Shown one piece after another: positions 30,319-37,913 of a stretch of 64,000 nt of DNA. Under the pieces are notes generated by a model that ran no database searches, was not told the origin of the DNA, and saw only the letters and a program-made list of their open reading frames with translations. Location of the stretch: assembly GCF_003063315.1 (NCBI RefSeq), contig NZ_NERV01000002.1:1-64000 (forward strand), given 5' to 3'. Source of the DNA: Limnohabitans sp. T6-5. GTDB taxonomy: Bacteria; Pseudomonadota; Gammaproteobacteria; Burkholderiales; Burkholderiaceae_C. Numbering within the stretch: position 1 is the first letter of the stretch; each line of letters starts with the position of its first letter. The position numbers and the translations under genes were made by a program.

Positions 30319-30972
30319 GTAGGTCGGTGGTCGAAGACCCCGACAAGGTGTGCTTCGCGCAGCGCTTCATGGTCATTCAGGCACATGTCGGACTCTTCGA
30401 GTGCCGACCTACGGGGATGTCTCTGCGCTTGGACAAATGTCCTTGTAGGTCGGCGGTCGAAGACCCCGACAAGGTGTGCTTCGCGCAGCGCTTCATGGTC
30501 ATTCAGGCACATGTCGGACTCTTCGAGTACCGACCTACGGGGATGTCTCGGCGCAAAGGAAAAATGCCTTCTTGTAGGTCGGTGGTCGAAGACCCCGACA
30601 AGGTGTGCTTCGCGCAGCGGTTTGTGGTCAACCGGTCATGTCGGACTCTTCGAGTGCCGACCTACGGGGATGTCTCGGCGCTTGGACAAATGTCCTTGTA
30701 GGTCGGTGGTCGAAGACCCCGACAGTGTGTGCTTCGCGCAGCGGTTCGTGGTCAACCGGTCATGTCGGACTCTTCGAGTGCCGACCTACGGGGATGTCTC
30801 TGCGCTTGGACAAATGTCCTTGTAGGTCGGCGGTCGAAGACCCCGACAAGGTGTGCTTCGCGCAGCGGTTCGTGGACAACCGGTCATGTCGGACTCTTCG
30901 AGTGCCGACCTACGGGGACGTCTCGGCGCTTGGACAAATGTCCTTGTAGGTCGGTGGTCGAAGACCCCGACA
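30319..30972. repeat. REP/BIME tandem array (five paired units plus a solo REP)
   Basis: Units start at 30319, 30445, 30574, 30698 and 30822, giving periods of 126, 129, 124 and 124 nt; a solo left hairpin lies at 30946-30972. Each unit (92-94 nt) has a left hairpin, GTAG then GTCGG/CCGAC with a one-base bulge and a GGTC/GACC stem around GAA. Its right hairpin is the inverted form with an ACTC/GAGT stem. The spacer between units holds a small palindrome, GGACA-AA-TGTCC. The array fills the interval between the 3' ends of the adhesin gene and the convergent glycosyltransferase operon. Frames open across it are by-products of the repeat. I see no gene in 30294-31002. Confidence 0.9.
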
Positions 30973-31002
30973 TGGGGCCTGTGCCCCATCACCACGGTCG
31001 GG

Positions 31003-34000
31003 TCACACGTCGAAGGATTCGGCCGGCAGGCCCTGTTGCTGTCGCTCGTCCATGCGCAGATAGGCCGCCTCCATGCGCTGGGCCAGGCGCTGGCCGTCAA
31101 ACAACTCGGCGCGGTGCGGGCTGTTCATCACCTGCTGGCGCAAGGCGGCCAGCTGTTCGGGGTGTTGGCACAGGGCCAGGGCCTTGGCGCGGTACTCGGC
31201 CAGGTCGTGCGTGATCAGCTCGGGCAGGCCCAATGTGTTGAGCAAGCTGGCGCCCACGCGTGAGGCAAAGCTGCGACCGCTCAGCGTGAGCACCGGCAAG
31301 CCCACCCACAGGGCGTCACTGGCCGTGGTGTGGGCGTTGTAGGGGGCGGTGTCCAGGAACAGGTCGGCCAGGCGGTAGCGCGACAGGTGCATGGGCAGCG
31401 GGGCATAGCTTGCAAAAATCAGGCGCTCGGGGGCAATGCCCCGGGCGTGCGCCACTTGCCGCAAGGTGTCTTGCACCTGCCGGTTTTTGTCAAACAGCCA
31501 CAAAACCGCCTTGGGCAAGTCGTGCAGCAAGCCCAGCCAGGTGTCAAACACGTCGGGGCTGATCTTGAAGGTGCTGTTGAAGCAGCACAGCACCAGGGCA
31601 TCGGCGGGCAAGCCTGCAGTGGCCCGGCTGAAACCGGGGCTGGCCACGGCTCTTTGGGTGTCGTTGGCCTGGTAGCAGCCGGGCAGGCGCACGACTTTTT
31701 CGCTGTAATGCGCCAGGTCTTCGGCCTGGATGACGTGGGTGTCGGCCACCACATAGTCCATCCACGGTGAACCCAGCGTGCCCGGAAAGCCGATGTAGCT
31801 GACCTGAAGGGGTGCAGCACGCCAGGCAAAAATCTGCGGCCGTCCTTGCCGGGTGTGGCCTTTGAGGTCGACTGCAATGTCGATGCCGTGCGTGCGCGCC
31901 AACTCGGCAATTTGGCGTGCGCCCAGGTGGTGCACCTGGTGAAAGTGTTCGATGCCGCGCACCAGACGTTGGCGGTAGGCATGGTCTTTGGCATCAGGCC
32001 CAAAGCTGTAGGCAAACACCTCAAAGCGCTGGCGGTCATGCGATTCGAGCATCTGCGCCATCAGGTAGCTGGTGGCGTGGTCGTGCAGATCGGCCGAAAA
32101 ATACCCGATGCGCAGCCGCTGGCCCGCAGGGCGGGGCGCTTGGCTTGCAGGGGGCCAGGGGATGGGCGTGATGTTTTGGCCGATTTGCGCCGATTCGAGT
32201 TCGCCCACCCGCAGTTGCAGCGCGGGGTCATCACTCACGATGGTCATCAAAAACGGGTTCACGGGCACATCGCTGTGCTCGGCGGCGTGCAGCACCTGCG
32301 CCAAACGGGGGGTGTGGTGCTGCCAGTCGCCCACGCAGCGCTCGGCCCGCATGAGGGCCGACAGGGCGTGCACATTGTCTGGCGCAATGCGCACGGCCTG
32401 CACATAAGCATCCTTGGCCTCTTGGTCTCGGCCCAGCGAGGTGCAGCTGTGGCCGTATTGCAGCCAGGCGTCGAAATTGTCTGGCTCTGCTTGAGCGGCT
32501 TTCAGGAACAAATCCATGGCTTGCGGCGTTTTGCCCAGCTGTTCGGCGCCATGCGCCTGCAAGAGCAGCACATCGGCGGGGTGCGGGCCGGGCAAGGCCA
32601 GCAGGCGCTGCCACCAGGGCAGGGCGGCTTGGAGTCGTCCCAGCTCATCGAGCGTGATGGCGATGTTCGACAGGTAATAGGGGTTGCCCGGCTCCAGCCG
32701 GTGGGCGTGCTCAAAGTCAGCCAGGGCTTGGTTGGTGGGCAGGCCCTTGTCTCGTCCCAGCAGCCCGCGCAGGTTCAGGGCGTCGGCCGCATCGGGTTCC
32801 AATTGCAGCGCCTGCGCAATGCTGGTCATGGCGGGCGCGGGTTGCTGTAGTGCCCAATAGGCCGAGGCCTGCTGCGTCCAGGCCTGCGCTACAGCGGGTT
32901 GCCGCTGGGTCCATTGCTGACTGACTTGCAAGGCGGCATCGAGCTGGCCCATGCTGCGCAGGCAGCGCACATGTTTCAGGGGGTATTGGCTGTCTTGTGG
33001 GGCCTGTTTTTCAAGATGCGCCAGATGTTGGCATGCGGCGGCGACATCGCCCGATTGCTCCAGCGTCAGCGCCAGTTCAAAGCGCAGGCGTTCATGTGTG
33101 GGGTCCAGCTGGTGGGCGCGTTGCAGGTCGGCCAGGCCTTGGGCGCGATAGCTTGCTTCTGGCAGGCGCAAGGCGGTGTGCGCACGGGCACGCCACAAAG
33201 CCGATTCTTGTGCTCGCGCCTTGAGTGCGGCATCGAAAACCGCCAAGGCGAGCTGCGCTGGCCCCGAAGGCAGCAGCCCCAGGCTCAAGGTTTGCAAATG
33301 GCTGGCCGTGGCTTGCGCCAGGTCGGTGGTCTCAGGCTTGGTCAGTGCCGTCTGGGCTGACCGGATCGGTTCGGTGGCGGGGATGTTCATGGCCGCTGGC
33401 GCCAAGCCCTCTTGCCAGCGTTGCCACATGGCGCTGTAGGCGGCTTGCAGGTGGTGGCAGGTCAGGGCAGCGTCGAACAGCGGCAGGTGGTCGCGCTGCG
33501 TTTGCAGGTGGTCTTTGAGGCGCTGTAATCGGGCCGGGTCTTGAGCCAATGCAATGGCGCGCTGCACATACACATCGGGCTGGTTCACAGCCAGCTCTTG
33601 CACCAGCGGCGCGCCGCCGGGCACTTGGCAGGCGTGCAGCAGCGAGTAGGCCACCCGGCTTGAAAAGCTGCGCCCATAACGGCTGAGAACCGGCAGGCCC
33701 ATCCACAAGGCGTCGGCGGCGGTGGTGTGGGCATTGACCGGGAAGGTGTCCAAAAACAGATCGGCCCCGACATGCCGGGCCAGATGCTCCGGCGTGGGCA
33801 CCCGGGGGGCAAACAGCAGCCGGGCCTCGTCCACGCCGTGCGAGCGGGCGTGCTGACGCAAGCTTTGCTTGACCCAGTCGTTGGCGTCCAGCAGCCACAG
33901 CACGCTGCCCGGGGTGGCCTGCAAGATCTGCATCCACTGGGCAAACACCTCGGGGGTGATTTTGTAGCTGTTGTTGAAGCAGGCAAACACAAAGCCCTGG

Positions 34001-35124
34001 GTGCCGCTGCCGCGTGCGGGCAGGCCCAGCACCTGGCGGTTGGCGGGCGGGAGCGCCACCTCGCGGGTGGGGTCATTGGCCTGGTAGCTGTGGGGCAAGC
34101 GCACCAGGTGTTCGCTGTAGTGCGCGCTGTCTTCTGGCGCGATGACGTGCGCGTCGGCGATCAGGTAGTCCATGTAGGGCGCGCCCGAAGACCCGGGGTA
34201 ACCCAAGTAGCTGACCTGAATCGGGCAGGGCCGGTAGGCGAAAATGCCCAGGCGGTAATGGCTGGCAAAGCCCTTGATGTCCACGCAGATGTCGATCTGC
34301 TGGTCGTGCAGCCATTGCGCCACCTGCTGATCGCTTTGGTGGCGGATGTCCACAAAATGTTCGACCGAGTGGCGGATGCGCTCGTACATGGCATCTTGCA
34401 AAGGGCTCCAGGACAAGGCAAAAACTTCAAAGCGGCTTTTGTCGTGCAAGGCCAGGACCTGGGCCAGCAGCACCGCTGTGGCGTGGTTGCAAAAGTCGTT
34501 GGACACATAGGCCACTTTGATGCGCTGATGCGTCCAGCGCTGGCCTTGCCACAAGGGTTGGGGGGCGCTGGGGTGGCGGTGGGCCACCAGGGTGCGGGCA
34601 CTTTTGAGGTGCTCCGCCGGGTCGTCGCTGAAGCTCAAGAATTCGAAGGGAAATGCTGCCTGTTGACCCGCATGCAAGGCTTGGCGCAGGGCCTGGGTTT
34701 GCGCGTCATCGTCGCGCCAGTCGGCCATCAGGCGACGGGTGTAGGCCAGGCGGCCCATCACATACGGGGCCAATTCGGGTTGCTTGGTCGTGTTTTGGAG
34801 CCAGCTTTGCAGGTGGGCAGCGGCCAGCTCATAGCGCTGGGTGCGGTGCAAGAGACCGGCCAGGTTTTCCAGTGCATCGGCGTGCCGGGGCTGGTGCACC
34901 AGGGCTTGCTGAAAATACCGAATGGCTTCTTCGTCGCGCCCCATGCGCGAGAGCACGGCCCCCAGGGCATTGAGGATTTCCGGACTGCTGGGGGCCAGTT
35001 GACGGGCTTGCTCGAAGGTGGCCAGGGCTTGCGTGCCATCGAGGCGTTTGTCGGCATGCAGTTGCGCACCCAGCGCAAACAGGGCCTGGGCACGGGCGAG
35101 GGTGGCGGGGTCCAAGGCGGTCAT
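31003..35124 (-). CDS. TPR protein with two tandem GT41 (SPINDLY/OGT-like) glycosyltransferase domains
   Basis: The protein has 1373 residues. The ATG at 35124 is preceded by GGAGAAG and lies 13 nt after the previous stop; the frame is open further upstream but that part overlaps the preceding gene. Residues about 1-190 are TPR-like helices. A GT41 domain (about 200-600) starts RIKVAYVSNDFCNHA and contains AHTTAADALWMGLPVLS. A second TPR stretch (about 630-950) follows, then a second GT41 domain (about 1000-1360) with RIGYFSADLHDHATS and AHTTASDALWVGLPVLT. GT41 enzymes transfer GlcNAc or hexose from nucleotide sugars to Ser/Thr (OGT) or Asn (HMW1C) of proteins. It is the last gene of the five-gene operon and faces the adhesin gene, so adhesin glycosylation is a reasonable inference. 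Sugar and target are unknown. Confidence 0.88.
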   Translation of the reverse strand: MTALDPATLARAQALFALGAQLHADKRLDGTQALATFEQARQLAPSSPEILNALGAVLSRMGRDEEAIRYFQQALVHQPRHADALENLAGLLHRTQRYELAAAHLQSWLQNTTKQPELAPYVMGRLAYTRRLMADWRDDDAQTQALRQALHAGQQAAFPFEFLSFSDDPAEHLKSARTLVAHRHPSAPQPLWQGQRWTHQRIKVAYVSNDFCNHATAVLLAQVLALHDKSRFEVFALSWSPLQDAMYERIRHSVEHFVDIRHQSDQQVAQWLHDQQIDICVDIKGFASHYRLGIFAYRPCPIQVSYLGYPGSSGAPYMDYLIADAHVIAPEDSAHYSEHLVRLPHSYQANDPTREVALPPANRQVLGLPARGSGTQGFVFACFNNSYKITPEVFAQWMQILQATPGSVLWLLDANDWVKQSLRQHARSHGVDEARLLFAPRVPTPEHLARHVGADLFLDTFPVNAHTTAADALWMGLPVLSRYGRSFSSRVAYSLLHACQVPGGAPLVQELAVNQPDVYVQRAIALAQDPARLQRLKDHLQTQRDHLPLFDAALTCHHLQAAYSAMWQRWQEGLAPAAMNIPATEPIRSAQTALTKPETTDLAQATASHLQTLSLGLLPSGPAQLALAVFDAALKARAQESALWRARAHTALRLPEASYRAQGLADLQRAHQLDPTHERLRFELALTLEQSGDVAAACQHLAHLEKQAPQDSQYPLKHVRCLRSMGQLDAALQVSQQWTQRQPAVAQAWTQQASAYWALQQPAPAMTSIAQALQLEPDAADALNLRGLLGRDKGLPTNQALADFEHAHRLEPGNPYYLSNIAITLDELGRLQAALPWWQRLLALPGPHPADVLLLQAHGAEQLGKTPQAMDLFLKAAQAEPDNFDAWLQYGHSCTSLGRDQEAKDAYVQAVRIAPDNVHALSALMRAERCVGDWQHHTPRLAQVLHAAEHSDVPVNPFLMTIVSDDPALQLRVGELESAQIGQNITPIPWPPASQAPRPAGQRLRIGYFSADLHDHATSYLMAQMLESHDRQRFEVFAYSFGPDAKDHAYRQRLVRGIEHFHQVHHLGARQIAELARTHGIDIAVDLKGHTRQGRPQIFAWRAAPLQVSYIGFPGTLGSPWMDYVVADTHVIQAEDLAHYSEKVVRLPGCYQANDTQRAVASPGFSRATAGLPADALVLCCFNSTFKISPDVFDTWLGLLHDLPKAVLWLFDKNRQVQDTLRQVAHARGIAPERLIFASYAPLPMHLSRYRLADLFLDTAPYNAHTTASDALWVGLPVLTLSGRSFASRVGASLLNTLGLPELITHDLAEYRAKALALCQHPEQLAALRQQVMNSPHRAELFDGQRLAQRMEAAYLRMDERQQQGLPAESFDV

Positions 35125-35137
35125 GGCGCTTCTCCGA

Positions 35138-36361
35138 TCAGGCGGGAATGGGCATGCCGGTGATGATCTGGTGGTGGCGCGGCAGGCAGACGCTTTGGTA
35201 GTCGTAATGCTCAACCACATGCGCGCGTGCAGCGCGGCGGATGTCTTTGACATCTTTCGGCCGGGCCAGCACATCGCACACCTGCCGGGCAATGGCTTCG
35301 GGGTCAAAAAAGTCCACCAGCAGGCCGTTTTGACCATGGGTGATGACTTCTTGCACCGGCGGCGTGGCCGAGCCCACCACGCAGCAGCCCAGGCTCATGG
35401 CTTCGAGCATGGACCAAGACAGCACAAAGGGCACCGTCAGGTACACATGCACGGCCGAGACGCGCAGCATATTGACCATGGTGGTGTAGGGCACCTGGCC
35501 AACAAAGTGCACCCGCGAGAGATCGATTTTGTCTTGCACTTCGCGCAGGAACTGGGCCTTGTAGCCCCCACCGGTGGGTGGCGCCGGGCCATAGCTGACT
35601 TCGCTGCCGCCCAGCAAAATGACGCGGGCATTGGGGCGTTCGGCCAGGATGTGGGGCAAGGACCGCATGAAGCTGTGGTAGCCGCGCATGGGTTCGAGGT
35701 TGCGGTTGATGAAGGTGATGATTTCATCGCCCATTTGGGCCTTGATGTTGTCGCGGCCCAGCTGTATCCAGGCGTCATCGCGGGGCGTGAGGCGGTGGGT
35801 TTCGATGCCGTCATGACAGACTTCGATGCGCTGGCGCAAAAACGCCGGGAACTGGCTGGCCTGCCATTCGGTGGGCGAGAGCCCTACGTCGGAGTCAACC
35901 AGCGACGAGGTCAGGTGCAAATTGCGCACATGGCAGCGCATGACGGCGTCCGGGGCAGCGGCAAATTCGGGGTCGAAATCCACATCACTGCCTTTGCCGT
36001 TGTAGAAATATTCGCAAAAGCTGGTGATGCGGGCGTGCGGCGCCACTTGGCGAACCAGCATCATCTCGCCCCAACCGGCGTGCCCGACGATCACATCGGG
36101 CGTGAAGCCGTTTTTCATGAGCTGCGTCAAGGTGCGGGCCACTGCTTCGGCGCGGATGACGGCCGCCTCGGTCGAAGGCAGCCAGGGGTGGATCGCTTTG
36201 CTGGACCCCCGGGCGTTGTCATAGGTGATGTTGGGGATGCCCTGGATGGTGGTCTCTTTGCGGCTGGACATGGCCATGACCTCATGGCCCAGCTTGACCA
36301 TGGAGGGGGCCAGTGCCCGGTATTGCCCGGGAAAGTTCTGGTGGATGAATAAGATCTTCAT
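35138..36361 (-). CDS. Glycosyltransferase, GT4 family (GT-B fold)
   Basis: The protein has 407 residues, a usual size for GT4. It starts MKILFIHQNFPGQYR, a typical N-terminal Rossmann strand and loop. The C-terminal half carries the nucleotide-sugar region with LEAMSLGCCVVGS (about residue 320) and a downstream Glu in PPVQE. Retaining GT4 enzymes use nucleotide sugars to build polysaccharides or protein glycans in the cytoplasm. It lies 23 nt after the methyltransferase gene and 13 nt before the GT41 gene in the same operon. Donor and acceptor cannot be told from sequence. Confidence 0.88.
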   Translation of the reverse strand: MKILFIHQNFPGQYRALAPSMVKLGHEVMAMSSRKETTIQGIPNITYDNARGSSKAIHPWLPSTEAAVIRAEAVARTLTQLMKNGFTPDVIVGHAGWGEMMLVRQVAPHARITSFCEYFYNGKGSDVDFDPEFAAAPDAVMRCHVRNLHLTSSLVDSDVGLSPTEWQASQFPAFLRQRIEVCHDGIETHRLTPRDDAWIQLGRDNIKAQMGDEIITFINRNLEPMRGYHSFMRSLPHILAERPNARVILLGGSEVSYGPAPPTGGGYKAQFLREVQDKIDLSRVHFVGQVPYTTMVNMLRVSAVHVYLTVPFVLSWSMLEAMSLGCCVVGSATPPVQEVITHGQNGLLVDFFDPEAIARQVCDVLARPKDVKDIRRAARAHVVEHYDYQSVCLPRHHQIITGMPIPA

Positions 36362-36384
36362 TGGCAGTCAGTGTGTGGGCGAGG

Positions 36385-37116
36385 TCAACCGAGCTTGGAT
36401 CGGAGGAACTTGGCATCCATGAATGCCGGGTTGCTGATCGGGCCTTCAAAGCCTGTAGCCAGGCTCATGGGCGGGTTTTTGCGGCGTTTTTCCATGACGA
36501 TGACCGAGTCGAACACCGAGATCGAATACAGGTGATTGCACAGGTAGTTTTTGGCAATGGCGTCGTCGCTTTGGTGGTACCAGCCGTGCATGTCGTCGAT
36601 CATGCCTTTGACAAACTCATGGAAGGTGCCCGGCTTTTTCAGGCCCCCGCCGAGCTTGGACAGGTAGCTGCTGTGGGTGTCTTCGCAGATGTAGAGCCCA
36701 CCGTCGCTGAGCAGGGGGAACAGCTCGATGAAGGTGGTGATCTGCTGCTCCATGGTGTGCCCGCCGTCATCGAGCACGATGTCCAGCTGTGTGTGCTTTT
36801 GCTTGAACTCTGCCCAGAAAATTTTGCTGCCCTGGTCCCCGATCCAGACTTCCAGGCCTTCTTTTTCGAGCGCTTTGCAGCGCGGGTCGATGTCCAGGCC
36901 AATGTAGTGGAAGCTGTCGTGGGTGAAGTAGTGGTTCCACATCTGGGCGCTGCCGCCGTTCTGGATGCCGATTTCCAGGAACTTCAGGTTTTCCAGGTGT
37001 CGGTAGGGCGCCAGGCAGCGGTGATAGATCTCAAAGTAATGCGTCCATTTGTGGATGGCCCGCTGGTTGTTGTTGATGAAGTAGTTCAACAAGGGGTTGT
37101 CAGCAAGGGGCTTCAT
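36385..37116 (-). CDS. Class I SAM-dependent methyltransferase (TylF/MycE-like sugar O-methyltransferase type)
   Basis: The protein has 243 residues from the ATG at 37116, which overlaps the stop of the preceding gene as ATGA. The SAM motif is EIGIQNGGSAQMW (about residues 48-60), followed by GLDIDPRC and VLDDGGHTMEQQ (about 112-123), then a GGLYICEDTHSSY segment. This pattern is like macrocin/mycinamicin-type methyltransferases that act on sugar hydroxyls. Within a glycosyltransferase operon it probably caps or modifies a glycan residue. The frame extends upstream without support from an RBS. Confidence 0.8.
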   Translation of the reverse strand: MKPLADNPLLNYFINNNQRAIHKWTHYFEIYHRCLAPYRHLENLKFLEIGIQNGGSAQMWNHYFTHDSFHYIGLDIDPRCKALEKEGLEVWIGDQGSKIFWAEFKQKHTQLDIVLDDGGHTMEQQITTFIELFPLLSDGGLYICEDTHSSYLSKLGGGLKKPGTFHEFVKGMIDDMHGWYHQSDDAIAKNYLCNHLYSISVFDSVIVMEKRRKNPPMSLATGFEGPISNPAFMDAKFLRSKLG

Positions 37117-37913
37117 GGGGGGCTCGAGTCTGCGGGGTTTTTGGCGGCTGCATTTTTGGCCACTTGTTCGGCTTTGCGGCTGGCCTGGGGCCAATGCAGT
37201 TGGCGGTAGATTTTGTAGGCGGCCTTCCAGGCGTCCGAGCTGTAGTCGCCCGGGCTGTAATGGGTGATGGCAATCGGCCAGACCCCCAGGCGCAAACCGG
37301 CACGGTGCGCGTGCAGGCAAAAGTCCAGGTCGTACAAGTGAAAGGCCAGTTCCGGGGCAAATTGCACATGGGCTTCTTGCAGCGTGCCCGCCCGCGCAGC
37401 GATGAAGACGCCGTCGAGCAAGCGGGCGGCCGCACGCGTGGGGCCATAAAGGCTGAAGCCGTTGGCGTGCTTGGGCGTGATGTGGTGGAGCCCGCCCAGC
37501 AGCTTGTGGGGCAAGTCCCATGTGCCCATTTTTTCGGCAAAAGCCCAAGCGCCCTGGCCGGGCTTGACCCCCTGGTTGCCCGCCACGCCCACCACATCGA
37601 ACACGGCCAAGGCTTCGCCCAGGCGATCAGCCAGGCAAAAATCATCGAGCCTCACGTCGTCGTGCACGAACACCAGAATGCTGTCTGCTGGGCTCAGTGC
37701 AATGGCTTTGTTGTAGTGGGTGGCCAGGGGGCTGAGGTTGTGGCTGGCCAGTTCCAGCCGAAAGGCCACGCCCCGGCGCTGCAAATCGGTCAGGGACAGG
37801 CCCAGGGGCGCTTGGGTCCAGAAGTCTGCCGTGCTCAGGCGCGTGGCGCAGACAAACACCAGTTCACAGGCGGGTTTGTCGGGTGACATCAAGGTGGGGA
37901 ATGCTTCAGCCAC
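37113..37913 (-). CDS. GT2-like (GT-A) glycosyltransferase
   Basis: The protein has 266 residues from a GTG at 37913 preceded by AAGGAA; an in-frame ATG eight codons later is an alternative. Features include LVFVCATR near the start, the acidic FVHDDVRLDD (about residues 76-85, DxD-like) and a C-terminal YDLDFCLHAHRAGLRLGV segment followed by ITHYSPG, as in GT2-type sugar transferases. The start overlaps the end of the upstream GT4 gene by 8 nt and the stop overlaps the methyltransferase start, so the genes are translationally coupled. Product and acceptor are unknown. Confidence 0.72.
   Translation of the reverse strand: MAEAFPTLMSPDKPACELVFVCATRLSTADFWTQAPLGLSLTDLQRRGVAFRLELASHNLSPLATHYNKAIALSPADSILVFVHDDVRLDDFCLADRLGEALAVFDVVGVAGNQGVKPGQGAWAFAEKMGTWDLPHKLLGGLHHITPKHANGFSLYGPTRAAARLLDGVFIAARAGTLQEAHVQFAPELAFHLYDLDFCLHAHRAGLRLGVWPIAITHYSPGDYSSDAWKAAYKIYRQLHWPQASRKAEQVAKNAAAKNPADSSPP

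Noticed and set aside
30319..30972. CRISPR array
   Set aside because: Periods are about 125 nt, the spacers are also conserved, and each unit is an inverted hairpin pair, which fits BIME and not CRISPR.
30250..31263. Frames of 100-190 codons across the REP array
   Set aside because: Their sequences are the hairpin repeat translated over and over; no start signal or family resemblance.
35125..35337. Longer start for the TPR/GT41 protein
   Set aside because: The extension overlaps the upstream GT4 gene in another frame, and a good RBS precedes the ATG at 35124.
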